From positions 1-64,000 of the forward strand of contig NZ_FNQY01000004.1 in NCBI RefSeq assembly GCF_900107765.1: a stretch of 64,000 nt of DNA. Direction: 5' to 3'. Shown here one piece after another: positions 36,881 through 45,706 of this stretch (the stretch's first letter is position 1; each line of letters begins with the position of its first letter). The stretch is from Arachidicoccus rhizosphaerae (GTDB taxonomy: Bacteria > Bacteroidota > Bacteroidia > Chitinophagales > Chitinophagaceae). The notes under the pieces are model-generated. The model did no database searches. It worked only from the letters and a program-made list of their open reading frames with translations, and was not told where the DNA came from. Made by a program: the position numbers and the translations under genes.

Positions 36881-38323
36881 GTGAGAAAAAAACGTCCAAA
36901 AATAGTTCTGGAAGACATACTCGTTGAAGATTATGCCGCTGGCGGCAAGGCGATCGGCAAAAACGAAGGTAAAGTCATTTTCATTGAAAACTGCATCCCG
37001 GGAGACCGACTGGATGTCCAGCTGACCAAAAATAAAAAAGACTGGGCGGAAGGATTCCCGGTACAATTCAAAAGTTATTCCAAGGACCGCATTGAGCCAT
37101 TTTGTGAGCATTTTGGTATTTGCGGTGGATGTTCCTGGCAATCACTACCTTACGAAAAACAACTTTTTTATAAGCAAAAGCAGGTACAGGATAATTTTGA
37201 ACGGATAGGCAAGCTTCAGTTTCCTGATATCCAACCCATTATAGGCTGCGCCCAAACCGTCGGCTACCGCAATAAAATGGAATATACCTATTCCACAAAA
37301 AAATACATTTCTCAACAGGAAATGCTGGCCATCAAGGCAACCGGGGAACGTTTTGACCCGGCAGCTGATAAAGGAGTAGCGGGATTTCATGCCAAGGGAT
37401 TTTTTGACCGGGTCGTTGAAATCGACACCTGCCACTTACAGGAAGAGCCAACCAATAAAATCCGTAAATTTATTGCCCAGTTCTGCAGACTTAGAAATCT
37501 GCCCTTTTATGACATTTCTGAACATGCCGGCTGGATCAGAACCGTGCAGGTCAGAAATACCAAAGGAGGTGACTGGATGGTAAATGTCGTCTTAGGCTAT
37601 GACGCTGCTGAACACAGGGCGCAACTCATGCAGCTCCTGCAGGAGAAGTTTCCCGAGATTACCTGTCTGCTATACACCATTAATGACAAGAAAAATGATA
37701 GTCTCTATGATTTAGAGCCTGTTATCGTCAAAGGAGACGGCTACATACTGGAAACCCTGGAAGGCTTCCGCTATAAAATCAGTCCTAAATCCTTTTTCCA
37801 GACCAATTCCAGACAGGCCGAGACTTTATACAGGGTCACCCGGGAATTCGCACAGCTCGATACCAGAAAAGATCAGGTTCTGTATGATTTATATTGCGGC
37901 ACAGGCAGCATCGGTATTTTTTGCAGTGCAGGCGCCCGCTCCATTATCGGGGTGGAAGTGGTGGAAGAAGCGATCACAGATGCCAAAGCCAATGCGGCCT
38001 TAAACCATCTGGACAACTGTCATTTTTATGCAGGAGACGTGATAAAGATCTGTGATGACCACTTTTTCAACCAACACGGCCACCCGGATGTCATTATTAC
38101 CGATCCGCCGAGAGCCGGCATGCATGAAAAACTCGTCCAGAAGCTCCTGGAAATCGCGGCACCGCTGATCGTTTATGTCAGTTGCAATCCGGCTACCCAG
38201 GCCAGAGATCTGGCCTTATTATCAGAAAAATATGAGATTACCCGCGTACAGCCCGTGGACATGTTTCCGCATACACTACACATTGAAAACGTAGTACAAT
38301 TAAAATTAAAGACAAACGCATAA
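36881..38323 (+). CDS. rlmD: 23S rRNA (uracil-C5)-methyltransferase RlmD/RumA type
   Basis: A 480-residue SAM-dependent RNA methyltransferase starting at GTG 36881; no upstream in-frame start exists. Residues about 8-65 form a TRAM domain (VEDYAAGGKAIGKNEGKVIF). An iron-sulfur cluster site follows with C75, C81 and C84 in CEHFGICGGC and a fourth Cys in EIDTCHL near 185. The catalytic domain has LYCGTGSIGIF, VEVVEEAI, DPPRAGMHEKL and the nucleophile Cys in YVSCNPATQARDL. It methylates a conserved uridine, probably U1939 of 23S rRNA; related RlmC/TrmA enzymes cannot be fully excluded. Confidence 0.93.
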   Translation: MRKKRPKIVLEDILVEDYAAGGKAIGKNEGKVIFIENCIPGDRLDVQLTKNKKDWAEGFPVQFKSYSKDRIEPFCEHFGICGGCSWQSLPYEKQLFYKQKQVQDNFERIGKLQFPDIQPIIGCAQTVGYRNKMEYTYSTKKYISQQEMLAIKATGERFDPAADKGVAGFHAKGFFDRVVEIDTCHLQEEPTNKIRKFIAQFCRLRNLPFYDISEHAGWIRTVQVRNTKGGDWMVNVVLGYDAAEHRAQLMQLLQEKFPEITCLLYTINDKKNDSLYDLEPVIVKGDGYILETLEGFRYKISPKSFFQTNSRQAETLYRVTREFAQLDTRKDQVLYDLYCGTGSIGIFCSAGARSIIGVEVVEEAITDAKANAALNHLDNCHFYAGDVIKICDDHFFNQHGHPDVIITDPPRAGMHEKLVQKLLEIAAPLIVYVSCNPATQARDLALLSEKYEITRVQPVDMFPHTLHIENVVQLKLKTNA

Positions 38324-38350
38324 TAAAAAATTATAAAACGATATTAGCAT

Positions 38351-39070
38351 ATGCAAAACGGCAGGCAACTCGGACTCCCCCCCTTTCCACCCGTCATCAA
38401 AAATCTGATTATCATCAATTTTATCGTATGGATGATCCAAAGTTTTTTGGGGCAGCACGTAACCGAGTTCATGGAGAATACTTTTGCCCTGCATTCCTTT
38501 TACAGCCCCCTGTTTAAGCCCTGGCAGATACTGACCCATATGTTCCTTCACAGTCCTTTTGGCGGCAGTATGGGTATCATGCACATCCTGCTTAATATGT
38601 TCGGGTTATGGATGTTCGGTTCGGCACTGGAAATCAACTTTGGCGCTAAACGCTTTTTAACCTTTTATCTTTTATCAGGTATCGGAGCGGCTTTGTTCTA
38701 TCTTGGATACTTACAATATGAGATGTCCCCTATTGTCCATCAATACCATGCGCTAATGGCCGCCGGGGCACCGGATGTTTACCTGCAGCAGTACATGGCC
38801 AAAATCAACGAGGGGATGCTGGGCGCATCAGGAGCGGTATTCGGCGTACTGGCCGGTTTCGGTTACCTGTTTCCCAATACCCAGTTATACTTATACTTTT
38901 TCCTGCCCATTCCCACCAAATGGGCCATTCTTGGCATTATAGGTTATGAGATTTTTATGGCCATTAAAGATACGGATGACGTGGCCCATGCGGCTCATAT
39001 CGGCGGCGCCTTAACGGGCTTTTTAATTATCTTTATCTGGAACCGGTTCAATAAAAAGCATTTTTATTAG
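38351..39070 (+). CDS. Rhomboid intramembrane serine protease
   Basis: A 239-residue polytopic protein with about six membrane helices. The catalytic Ser160 lies in LGASGAVFGVLAG and His216 in HAAHIGGALTGF. Loop-1 and helix-2 features are present (MGIMHILLNMFGLWMFG, EINFGAKRFLTFY). Rhomboids cleave transmembrane helices of client proteins within the bilayer. It begins 27 bp after rlmD and is followed 80 bp later by a second, altered rhomboid-like gene, suggesting one operon. Confidence 0.93.
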   Translation: MQNGRQLGLPPFPPVIKNLIIINFIVWMIQSFLGQHVTEFMENTFALHSFYSPLFKPWQILTHMFLHSPFGGSMGIMHILLNMFGLWMFGSALEINFGAKRFLTFYLLSGIGAALFYLGYLQYEMSPIVHQYHALMAAGAPDVYLQQYMAKINEGMLGASGAVFGVLAGFGYLFPNTQLYLYFFLPIPTKWAILGIIGYEIFMAIKDTDDVAHAAHIGGALTGFLIIFIWNRFNKKHFY

Positions 39071-39150
39071 ACAGCTTAAAGGCCCGGCGCTGATTACCCG
39101 GTCATTTAATCTGTCTGAACATTCGCATTAAAACGTTTTAATTTACAACC

Positions 39151-40077
39151 ATGAACAGTACGCTCACCCCTAAAAACAGAATTTCGCTGGGAAGCACCGG
39201 CAACGCACTGGTTCTGCTTTTGATGACCAATGCCATATTTTTTGTTCTGCTGGTCTTTTTTAAGATTTTCTATTTTATGACGGCTACCAGTAATGTGGCC
39301 GCAGATAATGTGGCGCTGTTTCATAAGGAGATATTTGATTATTTCGCGCTGCCTGCCTCAGGTGCCGCTTTTGTGCACCGTCCCTGGACCATTATCAGCT
39401 ATATGTTCTCTCATGAGTCCTTACTGGCCCTTTTGTCCAATCTGCTTTGGCTGGCCGCCTTTGGATTCATATTACAGAGCCTGGCTGCCAACCGTAAAAT
39501 GATTCCGCTGTACCTGTATGGCGGTATTTTCGGCGGACTTGTATTTTTAATAACCAGTATTGCACTGCCCCAGGGAACACATATGGCGCAACTGGCAGGC
39601 GCCACCACAGCGCTGATCTGTGTAGCAGCCGGGACCACTGCCTATGGGCCTAAATACAAAATCTTCCCTATGCTAAGCGGCGGGATACCGCTATGGGTAT
39701 TATTTGTGCTTTTTATGGCCATCACACTTAGTTCCAGTGTGGAAGCCGGTATGCCGCTTGTGCTGGCATATATAGGCTCCGCCTTGCTGGGCTTTTTTAT
39801 CATGTGGAGCTATGATAAAAAAGGCAGGGATTATTGCGAATGGATGTATCATCTGGTATACCGCATCGATGATATTTTCAATCCCGAAAAAAAAGCGCGT
39901 CATAAAAGAGAAAAAGGACCTCAGTTATTTTATAAGGCAAAAGGACAACCCTTTAAAAAGACGGAACTGATTACCCAGGAACGAATCGACGAATTACTGG
40001 ATAAGATCAAGCTGAAGGGATATAAATCGCTTTCAAAGGAAGAGAAAGAATATCTGGAACGGGCCAGTCAAAAATAA
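39151..40077 (+). CDS. Rhomboid-like membrane protein without catalytic residues
   Basis: A 308-residue protein with about six membrane helices and the rhomboid layout: WTIISYMFSHESLLALLSNLLWLAAFG, then YLYGGIFGGLVFL, then QLAGATTALI and YIGSALLGF. Against its neighbour, the catalytic GASG is GATT (Thr152 at the Ser position) and the catalytic His is Tyr207. It is therefore probably a pseudoprotease. A soluble C-terminal tail of about 70 residues ends LDKIKLKGYKSLSKEEKEYL, a short helical motif found at the end of several Bacteroidota rhomboid-like proteins. It may bind and regulate membrane clients or the active rhomboid. Confidence 0.82.
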   Translation: MNSTLTPKNRISLGSTGNALVLLLMTNAIFFVLLVFFKIFYFMTATSNVAADNVALFHKEIFDYFALPASGAAFVHRPWTIISYMFSHESLLALLSNLLWLAAFGFILQSLAANRKMIPLYLYGGIFGGLVFLITSIALPQGTHMAQLAGATTALICVAAGTTAYGPKYKIFPMLSGGIPLWVLFVLFMAITLSSSVEAGMPLVLAYIGSALLGFFIMWSYDKKGRDYCEWMYHLVYRIDDIFNPEKKARHKREKGPQLFYKAKGQPFKKTELITQERIDELLDKIKLKGYKSLSKEEKEYLERASQK

Positions 40078-40182
40078 AATTCCCGGCCGCGTGCTATTAC
40101 TTCCGGTCTACGGGATAAGGTTGCCCCCTGCCTTCTATCAGGTTCGGTTCATTCGTCACTCATTATTATAATTTCAGATACC

Positions 40183-40851
40183 ATGGCTCAGTCAACGGAT
40201 CATTCCTCTGCCCTGCACAGTCATATTGCAGATATCCGTACAGAATATAAACAGCTGACACTCAGTAAGTCAGATGTAGAACAGGATCCCTTTAACCAGT
40301 TTGACAAATGGTGGAAACAGGCCATCAATGCCGAAGCAGGCGAAGTAAATGCCATGACGCTTGCTACGGCCACTCAGGACGGTTTGGTGGATGCCCGCAT
40401 TGTGCTGCTTAAAAATATTGCAGAAAACGGCTTTGTATTTTTCACTAATTATGACAGCAGTAAGGGCCGACAACTTGAACAAAACCCCAATGCGGCGCTG
40501 GTGTTTTTCTGGAAGGAACTGGAAAGACAGGTCCGGGTAAAGGGAAAAGTGCATAAGGTAAGCACGGCGCTCAGTGATCAGTATTTTGCCTCCAGACCCC
40601 ATGGCAGCCAGATTGGCGCCTGGAGCTCCCCTCAGAGTCAGCCAATTGCTTCCAGATCCGTTCTGCAGGACAATGAAAAAAAATATGGAGAAAAATTCCC
40701 TGATCAGATTCCCAGACCCGAGCACTGGGGCGGTTATGTGTTAATACCCGACAGCATTGAATTCTGGCAGGGACGCCCCAGCAGACTTCACGACAGAATC
40801 TTATATACCCTCACTCAAAATAGCTGGCAAATCAGCCGGCTGGCTCCTTAA
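40183..40851 (+). CDS. pdxH: Pyridoxamine 5'-phosphate oxidase
   Basis: A 222-residue FMN enzyme that oxidises PNP or PMP to pyridoxal 5'-phosphate in the cytoplasm. Diagnostic segments are AMTLATATQDG, ARIVLLKNI, FFTNYDSSKGRQLEQNP, ALVFFWKELERQVRVKG, SRPHGSQIGAWSS and the C-terminal EFWQGRPSRLHDRILY. Length is normal. It may be the last gene of the rlmD-rhomboid group, 105 bp after the previous stop; a separate promoter is not evident. Convergent with rpe. Confidence 0.97.
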   Translation: MAQSTDHSSALHSHIADIRTEYKQLTLSKSDVEQDPFNQFDKWWKQAINAEAGEVNAMTLATATQDGLVDARIVLLKNIAENGFVFFTNYDSSKGRQLEQNPNAALVFFWKELERQVRVKGKVHKVSTALSDQYFASRPHGSQIGAWSSPQSQPIASRSVLQDNEKKYGEKFPDQIPRPEHWGGYVLIPDSIEFWQGRPSRLHDRILYTLTQNSWQISRLAP

Positions 40852-40887
40852 CGGACAAGGGGTTTATCGCCCGCTACCACCCTTGCT

Positions 40888-41538
40888 TTATGCGCCCAGC
40901 AAGTCGGCGATGGCTTTTTCAGGATCCGGCGCTTTAAATACAGAGCTGCCGGCCACCAGAACATTGGCTCCCGTATCAAACAACGTACGGGCATTTCCCT
41001 GTATGACCCCGCCATCAATCTGAATAAGGGTATTTAACCCTTTTTGGTCAATCACCTCTCTGAGTTCTTTTATTTTAATATAGGTATGTTCAATAAATTT
41101 CTGACCGCCAAATCCCGGATTGACGCTCATCAGATTGACGACATCTGCATGCTGAATGATATCGCGTAAAAAATCAATAGGGGTATGCGGATTAACCGCT
41201 ATCCCGGCTTTCATACCCAGATCATGAATCTGCTCCAGCACCCGGTGCAGATGCGGACAGGCTTCGATGTGCACGCTGATCTGATCGGCACCCGCTTTTT
41301 TAAAGTCTGCCAAATATTTTTCAGGTTCCACGATCATTAAATGTACATCGCAGAACTTATCCGTAGCGCTGGCTATCTGCTCTACGACCGGCAGCCCGAA
41401 ACTAATATTAGGAACAAACCGGCCATCCATGATATCCAGATGCAGCCACTCTGCCTCGCTTTTATTGACCATGGCAACTTCCTCGGCCAGTTTTAAAAAA
41501 TTGGAAGCCAGAAAAGAGGGGGCGATTATACGCTTCAT
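40888..41538 (-). CDS. rpe: Ribulose-phosphate 3-epimerase
   Basis: A 216-residue TIM-barrel metalloenzyme of the pentose phosphate pathway, converting ribulose 5-phosphate and xylulose 5-phosphate. Motifs are IAPSFLASNF, WLHLDIMDGRFVPNISFG, CDVHLMI, SVHIEACPHLHR, VNLMSVNPGFGGQKFIE, IQIDGGV and GANVLVAGSSVF. The catalytic Asp pair is in DIMDG and QIDGG. It follows the TPR lipoprotein gene by 33 bp and shares its promoter. Confidence 0.97.
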   Translation of the reverse strand: MKRIIAPSFLASNFLKLAEEVAMVNKSEAEWLHLDIMDGRFVPNISFGLPVVEQIASATDKFCDVHLMIVEPEKYLADFKKAGADQISVHIEACPHLHRVLEQIHDLGMKAGIAVNPHTPIDFLRDIIQHADVVNLMSVNPGFGGQKFIEHTYIKIKELREVIDQKGLNTLIQIDGGVIQGNARTLFDTGANVLVAGSSVFKAPDPEKAIADLLGA

Positions 41539-41571
41539 ATAATTATTTTTTTTGACAACAGCGGCCCTGAA

Positions 41572-42369
41572 CTATTGGGTCTGCTTTGTTATTTTTTGTT
41601 CAATTACAGGTTGATACGGCTTAATCCTTAAACTGCTTTCATAATATCTGTCGGCGCTGTCCTTTTGCAGCAGGGCCTCAAAGACCGCTCCGGCCGTATT
41701 GAGCAGCTCAATGGAATGTGCATTATGGCGGATACCTTCCAGCACGGCTATTTTAGCACTGTCCGGCTTGCTTAATGCTAAATAAAGTTTTGCTTTTGTT
41801 GCGTAGCCAGCCGCAAATGCCGGATCCAGTTCAATGGCTTTGTCCAGCATAGGCAATGCCTCGTCCCTTTGGAGCTGATGGGCCGCATACAGCCCTTTAA
41901 TATAATGGCTATAGACAGGGTTGCGGCTTAACTGCTCTGCTATCTTAAGACAGGTGTCCTGATTTTTGAGTGCAAAAATAACGCCCTCAGCCAGCAGCGC
42001 CTCCTCGCCCTGATAACGCGTCAGTGCCCGGCCATAAGCGGCGACAGCACCGCTGGTATCCGTGCTATCCAGTAAAATATTGGCCCGAACCACCCAGAGA
42101 CCATACTTGGTACTATCCTCTTTTAACAGCGTATCCATCTGCAATAAAGCATCCTTATAACGCCCGACACTGTCCAGCTTCTGAGCAGTCAGTAGCCTGA
42201 GCCCTGAACTATCGGGATGTGCACTCAAAAATTCCAGATAAGCATCTGCCTGTTTTTGCTTAAACACCAGAGAAGTCGGATCTTCCATGCCCTGTTTACA
42301 GCCCCAGAGGGACACAAGGGCCACTGCGGCGCCAAATAGGCCTTTGATCAGGCCAGCTGTTTTACTCAT
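41572..42369 (-). CDS. TPR-repeat lipoprotein
   Basis: A 265-residue protein with signal peptide and lipobox (LVSLWGCKQG), so it is probably anchored in the outer or inner membrane. The body consists of about five TPR-like helical hairpins: QADAYLEFLSAHPDSSGLRL, GRYKDALLQMDTLLKEDSTK, DTSGAVAAYGRALTRYQG, RDEALPMLDKAIELDPAF and LALSKPDSAKIAVLEGI. TPR lipoproteins are protein-protein scaffolds; no partner is evident. It heads an operon with rpe. Its -7 element lies so close to the ATG that the mRNA may be leaderless. Confidence 0.85.
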   Translation of the reverse strand: MSKTAGLIKGLFGAAVALVSLWGCKQGMEDPTSLVFKQKQADAYLEFLSAHPDSSGLRLLTAQKLDSVGRYKDALLQMDTLLKEDSTKYGLWVVRANILLDSTDTSGAVAAYGRALTRYQGEEALLAEGVIFALKNQDTCLKIAEQLSRNPVYSHYIKGLYAAHQLQRDEALPMLDKAIELDPAFAAGYATKAKLYLALSKPDSAKIAVLEGIRHNAHSIELLNTAGAVFEALLQKDSADRYYESSLRIKPYQPVIEQKITKQTQ

Positions 42370-42373
42370 AGGG

Positions 42374-42381
42374 CAAATTTA
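42374..42381 (-). promoter_or_regulatory. -7 element abutting the TPR lipoprotein start codon
   Basis: The minus strand reads TAAATTTG, an exact TAnnTTTG match, four bases before the ATG at 42369. Transcription would start at about the ATG. Confidence 0.6.
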
Positions 42382-42444
42382 GCAATGTTCACTCCATGGG
42401 CAAAGCATTTTGTGCTCTATTATCAAAAAACTACCAATTATTCG

Positions 42445-42453
42445 TAATTTTGC
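42445..42453 (+). promoter_or_regulatory. -7 element of marC
   Basis: TAATTTTGC matches TAnnTTTG and leaves a leader of roughly 10 nt before ATG 42470. It supports this start over the longer frame from 42410. Confidence 0.6.
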
Positions 42454-42469
42454 GTCAAAGTATACGCCT

Positions 42470-43051
42470 ATGCGCTTTCAGTTTGATCACCTGCTTACCG
42501 TTACCTTTACCTTATTTGCGGTCATTGATGCGCTGGGGTCGATCCCTTTGTTTATTTCCATAAAAGAGAAAAGCAAAGGACAATTCAGCGCCAGAAAGAT
42601 TACCATTATCTCCGGTATTATCATGATTGGCTTTTTATTTGTCGGGCAACAGTTCCTAAACCTGATGGGGCTGGATATTAAATCCTTTGCCCTGGCCGGC
42701 TCTATCGTACTTTTTTTATTGGGCCTGGAAATGATCCTGGGTCATGAAATCTTTAAAGGAGATGGCAATCAGGAATTAGGCATTATCGTGCCGGTGGCTT
42801 TCCCATTGATCGCAGGCAGTGCGACACTTACCACTATTATCTCTTTGAAAGCTATTTACAGCCAGCTGGAAATCATAGGCGGCATCCTGTTGAATCTCTT
42901 TTTTGTATACCTGGTCATTACTTCACTCAGATGGTTTGAGAAAATGCTGGGACCGGGGGGCATTCTCGCGGTGAGAAAAATCTTTGGCGTCATTTTGTTA
43001 GCCATCGCCGTAAAAATCTTTTCGTCCAATATGGGATCTTTCGGCGCCTGA
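42470..43051 (+). CDS. MarC-family integral membrane protein
   Basis: A 193-residue inner-membrane protein with six hydrophobic segments. The start at 42470 is set by the promoter just upstream. Family features are TLFAVIDALGSIPLFISI near the N-terminus, GSIVLFLLGLEMILG, VPVAFPLIAGSATLTTIISL and the C-terminal GVILLAIAVKIFSSNM. MarC proteins were once linked to multiple antibiotic resistance, but their substrate is not established. It is monocistronic, with a terminator 35 bp after the stop, and divergent from the TPR lipoprotein-rpe operon. Confidence 0.9.
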   Translation: MRFQFDHLLTVTFTLFAVIDALGSIPLFISIKEKSKGQFSARKITIISGIIMIGFLFVGQQFLNLMGLDIKSFALAGSIVLFLLGLEMILGHEIFKGDGNQELGIIVPVAFPLIAGSATLTTIISLKAIYSQLEIIGGILLNLFFVYLVITSLRWFEKMLGPGGILAVRKIFGVILLAIAVKIFSSNMGSFGA

Positions 43052-43086
43052 GCAGGACGGCCTTTTGCCTGTTGCTGACGGGATCA

Positions 43087-43116
43087 AAAAAGGAAGTTTA
43101 TTAAAACGTCCTTTTT
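43087..43116 (+). terminator. Terminator after marC
   Basis: AAAAAGGA (43087-43094) pairs with TCCTTTTT (43109-43116), extended inward by GTTT/AAAC. The 3' arm supplies the U-tract. From here to 43324 I see no supportable gene. Confidence 0.75.
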
Positions 43117-43324
43117 ATAATACGCCTGGGTCTGGTGAAAAAGCATGCTATTTCGATGCATACTGAAACAGCCAACTCTAAGCCAGATTCGCAAACCCCG
43201 CGAAAAGGGGACTATATTACACCTTCAAAAAGATCCCTGCACAAAAAGTCTCACCAAAGCTTTGACGGCTTGATTGTATACTTTTTAAAAGAGATAGCCA
43301 TCTTTCCGGATAATCGGATGCAGC

Positions 43325-44938
43325 TTAAGCATCCAGCAATGCATAACTGTTCTTATTTTTCAGGTAATGGATATCCAGTTTTTTTATCAAAAGGATGATC
43401 AGCATAACCAGGATGGCCGTTACTCCCAGCCATAAATAAATATCTCGGGCCGAGAGCATCGTGGCTTCTTTTAAAATTTTATGATGCAGCAGCAGGCTTC
43501 CCACCTGGCGAGCATGGTCAGCGTCATAGCCGAACTGCATAAATTTACGGCTTACTCCTTCTATATATTCAGGTCCTGCCAGACGATCAGCAGTAACGGA
43601 CGCCGTCATCGCCGTAAAATGTTTGGTCGTATGAACCAAAACCAGACGGCTGAACCAGCTGGCAGAAACGGGCGCCGCAAAGACGTACCGGACCGCTACA
43701 CTTAAAAAAGCACGATCTCCGTTATAGTTTTTTTCTACATTGGTGGATGCATAATAGGAAAGTGTGGTGATGGCCATTCCGTAGGCAGCCGCCTTCAGTA
43801 TTTGTGGGATAATAAAATAATGAATGGCGCCCTCAGGATAAAAAAGAAAATAGGTCATCCAGTAATAACCGGCAAAAAGCAGAAATGCCATGGCCAGTAC
43901 GACCCTTGAACGGTAATGATGATGCAACAGATAGCCGGCCATCGGTATGGCTATTAGAAAACCGGGCAGCATCCATAAATTCAGGGCCGCCACGTTTCTG
44001 TAATCATACCCCATTACGGATTGAACAAAGCCGGAGAAAACGGAGGAACTGTTGTATACAAAATACAATAAAAACATCAGCACAAACCCGGTAATCGTAT
44101 GCGGAAACTTACTAAGCGTAGAAAGGTTTAAATAAGGCCTTCTGGTGGACAGCATTTTCAGAATAAACATAATCAGCGAACCGCCGGCAATCAGGCTCGC
44201 TGTCCGGATTTCCTTTGCGTCCCACCAGTCCAGGCGCTGACCGAAAATAGCAATAAAACATACGCAGAAGGCAAGCATTAAAAACAAGATCATCCCCAGC
44301 CAGTCAAACTGGTAAATAGGTACCTTTCTGTGCGCTCTGTAATGATGCATTAAAAATCCCACAATGACCATGCTGATGATAATCCCCGGAATCGCTATAT
44401 AATACGTATAAGACCAATCGTAATCCAGCACGGAAATAGCCGCAAAATAACCGGCCACCTGACTGCCTGTATAAGAAATTGAATAATACAGCCCGTAAAA
44501 AAGCCCCCTGCTGTTACCCGGATTAAATCTTGCCATTAAGATGCCGATCCCGTCTATCAGACAAATGCATTTAGCGGCGCCCAGTAAAAAACTCACTGCC
44601 ACTAACTCGCCTGCGGAACTCAGGTGAGCTGCCGCCAGACACAAAATAAGCTCCAGCATCAAACCACACAACCACATTCTTTTACGCCGCATATATTTTC
44701 TGATGCGGTAAAAAAGCGGCAAAACTGCCGCCAGGCCTATACTGCTGGCATAAAATGCCATATGTATCAGTTCACTGGAGCTTCCTAAAAAAGAGGTCAC
44801 CTCAGATATCGAATAGGCCGACACGCCGCTGACGAAAGACTGACTGAGCAGTAATATAAAAATAGACAGATCACTCAGCCATCCCGGCACTTCCTTGTAA
44901 AAACTACTGCTACCTGCAGGTTTGCTGCCCACTAACAT
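43325..44938 (-). CDS. MFS transporter, DHA2-like (14 TM)
   Basis: A 537-residue membrane protein with about 14 hydrophobic segments, as in EmrB/QacA-type drug:H+ antiporters. Recognisable parts are FVSGVSAYSISEVTSFLGSS in helix 1-2, the basic cytoplasmic loop RIRKYMRRKRMW, and GILMARFNPGNSRGLFYGLY around the motif C region. The C-terminal extension (residues about 430-500) is an extracytoplasmic loop before the last helix. It is the second gene of an operon under a MarR regulator, and a palindrome identical in core to the one upstream of marR sits just before its start. Substrate unknown; efflux of toxic compounds is expected. Confidence 0.85.
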   Translation of the reverse strand: MLVGSKPAGSSSFYKEVPGWLSDLSIFILLLSQSFVSGVSAYSISEVTSFLGSSSELIHMAFYASSIGLAAVLPLFYRIRKYMRRKRMWLCGLMLELILCLAAAHLSSAGELVAVSFLLGAAKCICLIDGIGILMARFNPGNSRGLFYGLYYSISYTGSQVAGYFAAISVLDYDWSYTYYIAIPGIIISMVIVGFLMHHYRAHRKVPIYQFDWLGMILFLMLAFCVCFIAIFGQRLDWWDAKEIRTASLIAGGSLIMFILKMLSTRRPYLNLSTLSKFPHTITGFVLMFLLYFVYNSSSVFSGFVQSVMGYDYRNVAALNLWMLPGFLIAIPMAGYLLHHHYRSRVVLAMAFLLFAGYYWMTYFLFYPEGAIHYFIIPQILKAAAYGMAITTLSYYASTNVEKNYNGDRAFLSVAVRYVFAAPVSASWFSRLVLVHTTKHFTAMTASVTADRLAGPEYIEGVSRKFMQFGYDADHARQVGSLLLHHKILKEATMLSARDIYLWLGVTAILVMLIILLIKKLDIHYLKNKNSYALLDA

Positions 44939-44955
44939 ACTTCATCCTCTTTAAT

Positions 44956-44975
44956 ATAGTTAAACATTTAACTAT
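44956..44975 (-). promoter_or_regulatory. MarR-type operator between marR and the MFS gene
   Basis: The palindrome ATAGTTAAACATTTAACTAT has perfect 9-bp arms around CA. Its core TAGTTAAACATTTAACTA is identical to the operator upstream of marR. It lies 18 bp before the MFS start. Confidence 0.8.
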
Positions 44976-44987
44976 TTATGCAAAAAA

Positions 44988-45536
44988 TTATCTTTTTAAA
45001 CGCGCATACATTTTTTCCAGCATCTGCTGCATCATGGCTAATTGCCCGGTTGAAAATCCCGTTTCCAGTGTTTCAATCAGGTCCAGCACAATTGGATAAA
45101 CGCGGTGCCTTAACGCGCGGCCTTCAGCCGTGAGGGCCACAATTTTACTCCGCCTGTCCAGCTCGCCTTCCGTTCTGTATATCAGTCCTCTTTTTTCCAG
45201 ATTCACCACCAGTTTTGTCAGACTGGCCTTGTCTTTAAATACATCGTCAGCCAGCTCCTGCTGACTACGCTGATCTTTTTCCCAGAGGGCGCGCAGGATT
45301 AAATACATATCGGGGGTGATATCAATACCAGCCCTGCTCAGGGACTGATTCAGCTGAAGGCGGGTAGCGGTATGTACTTTACTGATGGAACGTGTAATGG
45401 CTTTTTTAAGCAGGCGTGCAGTCTGCCCGTTGTCTTCATTTGAAAGAACAGATTTCGGGAGAGCCTGCCTTCCACCTGCTGCAGTCTTTAGCGCAGGAGG
45501 CGTCTTATTACCCGTATTATTATTTTTCTTCTCCAT
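44988..45536 (-). CDS. MarR-family transcriptional regulator
   Basis: A 182-residue winged-helix repressor. The first 45 residues are a polar extension (MEKKNNNTGNKTP onward). The MarR core follows: LNQSLSRAGIDITPDMYLIL, then RSQQELADDVFKDKASLTKL as the recognition helix-turn-helix, VVNLEKRGLIYRTEGELDRRSK as the wing, and a C-terminal dimer helix. MarR proteins bind palindromic operators as dimers and release on ligand binding. Two matching palindromes flank this gene, which indicates autorepression and control of the downstream MFS pump gene. Confidence 0.92.
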   Translation of the reverse strand: MEKKNNNTGNKTPPALKTAAGGRQALPKSVLSNEDNGQTARLLKKAITRSISKVHTATRLQLNQSLSRAGIDITPDMYLILRALWEKDQRSQQELADDVFKDKASLTKLVVNLEKRGLIYRTEGELDRRSKIVALTAEGRALRHRVYPIVLDLIETLETGFSTGQLAMMQQMLEKMYARLKR

Positions 45537-45601
45537 TTTCGTCCTTATTTCCTTCCCCGTTTTATGCGCTATTTTCTGCTTCTCTTTTTTGTCTGCGGGT
45601 A

Positions 45602-45609
45602 CAAAGATA
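45602..45609 (-). promoter_or_regulatory. -7 element of marR
   Basis: The minus strand reads TATCTTTG, matching TAnnTTTG. The palindromic operator begins two bases upstream, so a bound repressor would block polymerase directly. Confidence 0.65.
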
Positions 45610-45611
45610 CG

Positions 45612-45635
45612 AATTAGTTAAACATTTAACTAATT
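45612..45635. promoter_or_regulatory. MarR-type operator upstream of marR
   Basis: Perfect 11-bp arms around CA; the inner 20 bases read TTAGTTAAACATTTAACTAA. It lies immediately upstream of the marR -7 element and repeats the core of the palindrome before the MFS gene. Confidence 0.85.
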
Positions 45636-45706
45636 TAATTTATTGCGCTCCCTGGTCAGCACGCCTGCTCAACAAAGCCGCCGCGGCACCACTTAACTTA
45701 AATAAA

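Noticed and set aside
43135-43398. 87-codon frame after marC
   Set aside because: Starts just after the marC terminator, overlaps the convergent MFS gene and has no protein-like features.
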